From contig NZ_LCZJ02000023.1 of assembly GCF_001012825.1 (NCBI RefSeq), forward strand, positions 98,301 to 162,300: DNA of 64,000 nucleotides, in the 5' to 3' direction. This stretch comes from Paenibacillus etheri (GTDB lineage: Bacteria; Bacillota; Bacilli; Paenibacillales; Paenibacillaceae). Both the position numbers and the translations under genes were made by a program. The notes under the pieces are model-generated. The model ran no database searches, was not told the DNA's origin, and saw nothing but the letters and a program-made list of their open reading frames with translations. Position 1 is the first letter of the stretch, and each line of letters starts with the position of its first letter. Positions 59,082 to 64,000 of the stretch are shown here, one piece after another.

Positions 59082-59121
59082 GAGTGGATTGTTTATAGTA
59101 AAAGTCGATCAATTAATATTT

Positions 59122-59706
59122 TTAGATTTTATCGCGGTTGTAGACTTCAGCCGTCCGGTCTGCTCGATTAGCCATCGAATTCCCTAGTCTAGTGTCCTCG
59201 TTATAACTTCCTTCGTAACGCTGTGCATTCAGAGAACGATTGCCACGGAATACATCATGCACTTGAACTCCGCGTCCGTTATCATCTACAAGCACTAGAA
59301 TCTTGCCGCTTTCTACGTATCCTTCGTACTCTTTTGCCTCATCCTCAGGAATGCCAAGACCGATCAAGCCGCCAACTAAGCCGCCTGCACCTGCACCAAC
59401 AGCTACACCTGTTAATGTTGCCACAATAGGTCCCGCTGCCAGAATTGGACCAATTCCAGGGATGGCGAGCGCTCCGATACCTGCTAGCAGTCCAGTAACA
59501 CCACCTAATACGCCTCCTGTAGCTGCCCCTGTTGCAACACCTTCGGGAGCTTTTGTGCCTGTATCATCCGAAATATGTCTTAGCTCATCACGATCTCGTG
59601 TGATCACTGATATTTCATCATTACTAAATCCTTGATTTTGAAGTCCTTCAATTGCTCTGGTTGCTTCTTGTTCGGTTTCAAAGATACCTACGATTTTTTT
59701 AGTCAC
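59122..59706 (-). CDS. General stress protein, GSP17M/YflT family
   Basis: A 194-residue protein of the B. subtilis YflT/GSP17M (heat-induced stress) family. Its N-terminal domain starts KKIVGIFETEQEATRAIEGL with the GFSNDEISVITRD strand. A Gly/Ala-rich amphipathic core is typical (VATGAATGGVLGGVTGLLAG, LAAGPIVATLTGVAVGAGAG, GGLVGGLIGLGIPEDEAKEY), followed by a VHDVFRGNR tail. The start is a GTG behind AAGGAGG. A sigma-B-like promoter (59743-59767) lies upstream. Its molecular role is unknown. Confidence 0.88.
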   Translation of the reverse strand: MTKKIVGIFETEQEATRAIEGLQNQGFSNDEISVITRDRDELRHISDDTGTKAPEGVATGAATGGVLGGVTGLLAGIGALAIPGIGPILAAGPIVATLTGVAVGAGAGGLVGGLIGLGIPEDEAKEYEGYVESGKILVLVDDNGRGVQVHDVFRGNRSLNAQRYEGSYNEDTRLGNSMANRADRTAEVYNRDKI

Positions 59707-59742
59707 TTGAAGCCCTCCTTAGTAATTGTCTTCGCTAGTTAA

Positions 59743-59767
59743 TTACCCTGTAAGCTGAAGTCAAAAC
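59743..59767 (-). promoter_or_regulatory. Sigma-B-like promoter of the stress gene
   Basis: Minus-strand GTTTTG (59767-59762), 13 bases, GGGTAA (59748-59743) fits GTTTAA-12/15-GGGTAT. The transcript would start about 28 bases before the GTG. Confidence 0.55.
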
Positions 59768-59804
59768 ATCTAAGGATCAATTACAAGTGCACGAGTAGCC
59801 ATAA

Positions 59805-62297
59805 TTATTTCTTGGGACGTGTTCGATGGGTCGGAATAGCTTGCAAGGGGTCGTCTGGCCAATAGTGTTTTGGGTAACGTCCCTTTAGATCTTTTTTGAC
59901 CTCAAAATAAGTACCACGCCAAAAGCTGGCGAGATCAGAAGTCACTTGCATCGGTCTTCTAGCTGGTGACAAAAGATGAAGCAAAACAGGTACCTTCCCC
60001 CCTCCGATTCTAGGCGTGTCTAACTGTCCAAACATCTCTTGCAAACGCACAGCCAGGACAGGAGCAGCTGGATTAGCATAGCCCACAGGCACACGCGAAC
60101 CACTAGGAACCGTTATATGTGTCGGTGCTTCCTGCTCAAGAGTCTGTCGCTGATTCCAGTCCAGCAACCCCTCAAGTGCTCGAGCTAAAGGAATCCGCTG
60201 AAGATCGCGCAAATTACGCATTCCGTGAATGTATGGTAATAGCCATTCATCTAGTGTCTCAATTAATGCGGCATCTGAGACATCCGGCCAATCCGAACGT
60301 AATGCGTGCATAAACATTAGCCGCTCACGAAGCTGCAGAGTTCCCTTTTCCCACGGTAAGATACCAATCCCATCTTCTGCGATTACACTTAGCAGTACTT
60401 TCGCTGTTTCTTCTGCGGAGGGTCTTTCATGTGATGTTTCTTTTAAGACAAGTGCGCCAAGCATCGTTCGGCGGCGGTTCTTCACACTTCGACTTTCTTT
60501 ATCCCAATACACGTCAGAATCCTCAGTGATGCGATCTGCATGATATTTAAGCAGTTGTCCTTCTTCTAGCTCTGCTGCCAGCAGGATCGCACCTTGTGTG
60601 GCCCGATCGTCAACGGAAGCAGCCACAATATAAGCGGAACGGGCCAGCGGCTGCCCTTCCCGCATGGACACGCCGCGACCGGCGGAGAGCAGAAACGCGC
60701 CATCGCCGCGTTTCTGGCCGATACGGTCGGGATAGGCGAACGACATCAGCAGCCCGCAGAGGCTGATGTCGTTCACGGTCCCGCCCGGCGCTGCTTGCAG
60801 CTGCGCCAGGAAATTGCGGCTCTCGCGCACCACCGCGCGCAGAGCCGCAGGGTCCGCTCCGCCCGTATCGGCGGAGCGCTCGAACCGGAGCAGCGCCTCG
60901 ACGCGGAGCGTGAGGTCGCAATCCAGTGCTGCGGGACCCTTGAAAAGGTCCCGCTCTTGCAGCAGCGCCGCCAGCCGGCAGGCAAGCGGTGCTGCGCCAA
61001 GCTCTGCCGCGCGCAGCAGCATATGCGCGGCACGCGGGTGCGCGCCAAGCGCGGCCATGCTGCGGCCGTGCGGCGTGATGGCGCCGTCGGCGTCCAGCGC
61101 GCCGAGCTGGCGCAGCAGCGCGGTGCCCTGCGCATAAGGCGCAGCCGGCGGCGCGTCAAGCCAAGCTAGCGCGGCAGGATCGCGCACGCCCCACAGCGCC
61201 AGCTCCAAAGCGAGCTGCGCAAGATCCGTCTCCATAATCTCCGGCACATTGTCATCCGGAAGTCGATTATGTTCTTCCTGACTCCACAGCCTATAGCAAA
61301 TACCCGGGGCTGTCCGCCCAGCCCGCCCTCGCCGCTGATCGGCAGAGGCTTTCGATACCGGAACCGTCGTAAGACTCGGCAGTCCTGTACGCGGTGAGAA
61401 GATCTGCGTACGACGCAGTCCTGTATCAATTACCGTTCGCACACCTTCGATCGTCAAGCTTGTCTCCGCAATGGAGGTCGCTAGTACGACTTTACGTTCG
61501 CCGTTTATGGATGGAGCCACTGCAGCATCCTGCATAGCCTGTGGTAATTGTCCGTATAAAGGACGAAGCACTATCCCGTCAGGCAGTTTTCCATGTTCCA
61601 ACTCATTTTGGGTTCTGCGAATCTCCCGTTCACCCGGCAAAAATACAAGTACATCTCCCGTCTGTTCAGCAAGCGCACGTCTCACTGCTGCCGTGGCCGA
61701 TTTTTCAATCGGAAGATCCCCTGTTGTTGGGGTATAGACGGTTTCTACCGGATAGGTTCGTCCGGGACAATCAATTACCGGGGCACCGCCCAATAATGCT
61801 GAGACCCGTTCGCTATCTAAAGTAGCAGACATAATCAGAATCCGAAGATCATCACGCAGCACAGCCTGTGCTTCCAGCGCCAGAGCAAGTCCCAGATCCG
61901 CATGCAGACTACGCTCATGGAACTCATCAAAAATAATCAGACCCACATTCTCTAGTGATGGATCGCTCTGAAGCATTCTTGTTAAGACACCTTCTGTCAC
62001 TACAACAATTCGTGTATTCTTACCTACCTTAGTGTCGTTCCGCATGCGATAACCTACCGTCTGTCCAACACTTTCCCCAAGACAGAACGCCATGTAGGTT
62101 GCAGCAGATCTAGCAGCAAGTCTTCTGGGCTCTAGCATAAGGATGCTTTTACCAGCCATCCATGACTCGTCTAGAAATGCTGGAGGCGTTCCTGTTGTTT
62201 TGCCCGCACCGGGTTCAGCGATCAGAACGGCCGCTCGCGTTGAACTTAGTATGTTTTTCAGGTCTGGAAGCACCTGTATAATTGGAAGCTGTTTCAT
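59805..62297 (-). CDS. hrpB: ATP-dependent helicase HrpB
   Basis: An 830-residue DEAH-box helicase of the HrpB group. It has Walker A IAEPGAGKTTGTPPA (about residue 30), motif II IIFDEFHERSLHADL, motif III LIMSATL, motif V TSIAETSLTIEGVRTVIDTG, motif VI ASADQRRGRAGRTAPG, and the HrpB C-terminal domain (YWDKESRSVKNRRRTMLGAL, ending PKHYWPDDP). It is likely an RNA or RNA-DNA helicase. The segment about 60600-61250 is far richer in GC than the rest of the gene and the window; the frame and motifs are intact. Confidence 0.93.
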   Translation of the reverse strand: MKQLPIIQVLPDLKNILSSTRAAVLIAEPGAGKTTGTPPAFLDESWMAGKSILMLEPRRLAARSAATYMAFCLGESVGQTVGYRMRNDTKVGKNTRIVVVTEGVLTRMLQSDPSLENVGLIIFDEFHERSLHADLGLALALEAQAVLRDDLRILIMSATLDSERVSALLGGAPVIDCPGRTYPVETVYTPTTGDLPIEKSATAAVRRALAEQTGDVLVFLPGEREIRRTQNELEHGKLPDGIVLRPLYGQLPQAMQDAAVAPSINGERKVVLATSIAETSLTIEGVRTVIDTGLRRTQIFSPRTGLPSLTTVPVSKASADQRRGRAGRTAPGICYRLWSQEEHNRLPDDNVPEIMETDLAQLALELALWGVRDPAALAWLDAPPAAPYAQGTALLRQLGALDADGAITPHGRSMAALGAHPRAAHMLLRAAELGAAPLACRLAALLQERDLFKGPAALDCDLTLRVEALLRFERSADTGGADPAALRAVVRESRNFLAQLQAAPGGTVNDISLCGLLMSFAYPDRIGQKRGDGAFLLSAGRGVSMREGQPLARSAYIVAASVDDRATQGAILLAAELEEGQLLKYHADRITEDSDVYWDKESRSVKNRRRTMLGALVLKETSHERPSAEETAKVLLSVIAEDGIGILPWEKGTLQLRERLMFMHALRSDWPDVSDAALIETLDEWLLPYIHGMRNLRDLQRIPLARALEGLLDWNQRQTLEQEAPTHITVPSGSRVPVGYANPAAPVLAVRLQEMFGQLDTPRIGGGKVPVLLHLLSPARRPMQVTSDLASFWRGTYFEVKKDLKGRYPKHYWPDDPLQAIPTHRTRPKK

Positions 62298-62489
62298 TGT
62301 ATCTCTCCATCGTTTGTAATAATATGTTATGATTTCCTTTGAAGTGGTCTAAACCTTATTCATCATGTGCGAAAAAACTTCAAAGATCAAGACAAACCAT
62401 ATATACCATGTTACCATTTCATGCATAAGGATAATGTATAGCGTGAAACTTCTACTTTTATATATTTTTTAAAAAGGAGACTTCCTAAG

Positions 62490-62909
62490 ATGCTCGTAAC
62501 TAAAGCCACTATTTCAGATTTATCTAAGCTCAGCAAGATCGATGGTATGGTCATTGGTAGTGAAATTCGTAAACCTAAGATCGAACAATATATTCTAAAT
62601 GAGCAATGTGTTGTAGCATCCATTAACACTGAGCCTGTCGGTTTTGCTTGTTATGATAGCACTTTTTTCGAATGCTGTTTTATTCAGCTAGTAATTGTGA
62701 ATCCTAATTTTAGACGGCTTGGCATAGCTGGTGCACTTATGCGTTACATTGAAGAACATTCTCCAACGCCCAAGCTATTTACCTCTACCAATGAATCCAA
62801 TACGATCATGCAGCAGGTCTGTCTTTCTTTAGACTTTGTAAGAAGTGGAATCATTGAGAATTTAGATGATGGCGATCCAGAATGGGTATTTTTCAAGCAA
62901 GTAAGATAA
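62490..62909 (+). CDS. Small GNAT acetyltransferase
   Basis: A 139-residue GNAT enzyme, near the minimal size for the fold. It has VTKATISDLSKLSKIDGMVI at the N-terminus, VASINTEPVGFACYD, the acetyl-CoA loop IVNPNFRRLGIAGALMRYIE, and TSTNESNTIMQQVCLSLDFV. GGAG is 8-9 bases before the ATG. It is divergent from hrpB. The substrate is unknown. A terminator follows. Confidence 0.88.
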   Translation: MLVTKATISDLSKLSKIDGMVIGSEIRKPKIEQYILNEQCVVASINTEPVGFACYDSTFFECCFIQLVIVNPNFRRLGIAGALMRYIEEHSPTPKLFTSTNESNTIMQQVCLSLDFVRSGIIENLDDGDPEWVFFKQVR

Positions 62910-62935
62910 AAGTACACTTATCATGCGCAGCACGC

Positions 62936-62980
62936 AAAAAGGCAGCTCTTTCGTCTAAATCGACTAAGAGATGCCTTTTT
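62936..62980. terminator. Bidirectional terminator
   Basis: AAAAAGGCAGCTCTT pairs with AAGAGATGCCTTTTT around an internal loop, between the small GNAT and the DUF1992 gene. Confidence 0.8.
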
Positions 62981-63029
62981 ATATTACACTATTTATCCTT
63001 ATATCCAAATGACGGGCACTTAATTGGTT

Positions 63030-63428
63030 TTATTCTTCTTCCCTAATCATCTGTTCGTGTATTTGAACACTATATTGCATATAAGCAGGGTTAATATCTA
63101 AGCCGCGTTCACGCAGCAACTCTTGCAGCCGTAGTCTTTTCATAGACAATTTTGCCCGAAGGGCCTTGCCTTCACTACTCTCAGGTCCTCCGCTATTGTG
63201 GCAGGCCGCAAGCAGCCCTTCGAGGGTAACACATTCCGCACGCAAAGATATTTCCTCGGGCACCAGCCCGGAATTCTTCATGATTTTGAAAGACATCCGC
63301 AATTCTTCTGGCACACCTGATAAATCCTCAAGCTCCAGCGGCTTACCATGCCCAGGTAAATCTCGAAATTCCCCATTACGCATAGACTCCTGAATCCGCT
63401 GCTCAACCAGCCAGGACATCATCCCCAT
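63030..63428 (-). CDS. DUF1992 (DnaJ homolog C28-like) protein
   Basis: A 132-residue soluble protein of the DUF1992 family. The family signature is SWLVEQRIQESMRNGEFRDL followed by PGHGKPLELEDL (residues 4-36), with LRMSFKIMKNSGLVPEEISL and a helical C-terminus. Eukaryotic DNAJC28 carries the same domain, but there is no J-domain here. GGAGG is 7 bases before the ATG. No function is known for the bacterial protein. Confidence 0.9.
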   Translation of the reverse strand: MGMMSWLVEQRIQESMRNGEFRDLPGHGKPLELEDLSGVPEELRMSFKIMKNSGLVPEEISLRAECVTLEGLLAACHNSGGPESSEGKALRAKLSMKRLRLQELLRERGLDINPAYMQYSVQIHEQMIREEE

Positions 63429-64000
63429 TACGCAGCCTCCTTCACCAATACCACTACTATGATTTATCCCGCCTAAGCAAAAGTATGGTAAGCAGAATTG
63501 CGTCTATTTTAGCATAAAAAACTGTAGATTTACATCAAACTGCCGCAATGCATTCTTATAAAAGGCGATCCTTCTCCCTTCTATGAATCTTCCTCGTCAT
63601 CGCAGATCGTTCGGACTAAGTAGCCCTTATTTCGCAAAATAAATTCATTCTGCTACACCATCATTCTCTGCACCCTGTCAGCAACATATTACAAACGCCT
63701 AACCAAACCGTACAAAAGTTTTTTTTCATGCGAACAATTGTTATACTCGTTCTAATAAGCCTCAACTCAACAAGAAGAACGCCTGACGTCGTCCTTGGAA
63801 GTAGAGTTACAAGCTGAGTACAGGTAATTCCATACTCGTATCCATTTACATCTTCGTAGTAAGGTTCCGCTTGCGGACCGAATGGCTTTATTTCGATGAA
63901 ATGAGCACATATATTAGGGACGGATCGTATTGCACTTATTCCCTAATAACAATCCCCTTCCCGGGTGATCTGGGGCGAATAACAGCGCTGGCTCGTTTAC
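63429..64000. other. Terminal 570 bases, no supported gene
   Basis: No gene is supported. On the plus strand an extended minus-10-like TGTTATACT occurs near 63748, followed by sequence rich in short inverted pairs (for example GGTTCCGC/GCGGACC near 63866). ATTAGGGA and TCCCTAAT frame about 63912-63947. This could be a leader RNA of a gene to the right of the window, but no riboswitch or RNA family could be matched. Confidence 0.35.

Noticed and set aside
60594-61169. Long plus-strand frames within hrpB
   Set aside because: They are by-products of high GC in the segment (few stops); amino acid composition is Arg/Ala/Ser-biased and the hrpB frame carries the helicase domains.
63740-64000. 6S RNA, T-box or tRNA at the right edge
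   Set aside because: No T-box GGUGG-type or tRNA arm motifs were found and no closing stem for 6S RNA could be traced.
1-64000. CRISPR array, intact transposase or prophage
   Set aside because: No regularly spaced repeats, transposase motifs or phage structural genes were found on either strand.

Overview
The window comes from a low-to-mid GC Gram-positive bacterium, most probably a Paenibacillus or close relative. The evidence is strong AGGAGG-type ribosome binding sites, frequent TTG and GTG starts, lipoprotein signals, PRD antiterminator control of a PTS operon, and recognisable Bacillus-type genes (lmrA/lmrB, azlC/azlD, glcT, an RTP-type terminator protein, GSP17M/YflT, YmaF). Most genes lie on the minus strand. 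No rRNA, tRNA, CRISPR array or intact insertion sequence was seen.

Layout. 0-2.6 kb: part of an aminoglycoside-phosphotransferase-like gene, a lipoprotein, a broken secreted protein, a YafP-like acetyltransferase and a YjjG-like HAD phosphatase. 2.7-8.1 kb: a sugar/polyol module with two Gfo/Idh/MocA dehydrogenases, a sugar isomerase/epimerase, an AraC regulator and a LacI regulator. 8.2-12.7 kb: LysR with a divergent EamA transporter, a DHA2 drug exporter and a copper-amine-oxidase-N/DUF3887-like protein. 12.8-17.3 kb: a VanX-like dipeptidase and two paralogous secreted proteins flanking a PadR-SDR pair. 17.5-19.6 kb: lmrA-lmrB. 19.7-27.0 kb: DUF4395, Nudix, kinase-like and SemiSWEET proteins, an azlC-azlD-mocR operon, and a duplicated P-loop protein. 

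27.3-35.6 kb is a visibly AT-richer seven-gene minus-strand operon: galactokinase, MATE exporter, family 2 glycosyltransferase, an SsuABC-type ABC importer and a cytoplasmic clan GH-D alpha-galactosidase. I do not recognise this combination. It is the best candidate for an undescribed system. Its upstream flank holds a truncated reading frame translationally coupled to galK and a frameshifted remnant of a YesM-type histidine kinase.

36.5-49.1 kb: thermonuclease lipoprotein, an ArsR-MFS pair, a divergent stand-alone MraY paralog, a GNAT pseudogene, a three-gene ABC-2 exporter, ribA opposite an HxlR regulator, and an ECF sigma/anti-sigma/ABC operon with a plausible autoregulated promoter. 49.6-52.7 kb: glcT-EIIA-EIICB PTS operon with a GlcT-type RAT/terminator leader. 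52.8-53.7 kb: a DivIVA-domain protein and an RTP homolog. 53.9-59.0 kb: acetyltransferases and YmaF interspersed with three decayed genes and two very small membrane proteins. 59.1-63.4 kb: GSP17M-type stress protein with a sigma-B-like promoter, hrpB helicase with an internal GC-rich segment, a GNAT and DUF1992. The last 570 bases contain no gene I can support.

Together the region reads as chromosomal accessory sequence: sugar uptake and oxidation, drug efflux with dedicated local repressors, cell-envelope stress, many GNAT enzymes, and clear decay at several places.
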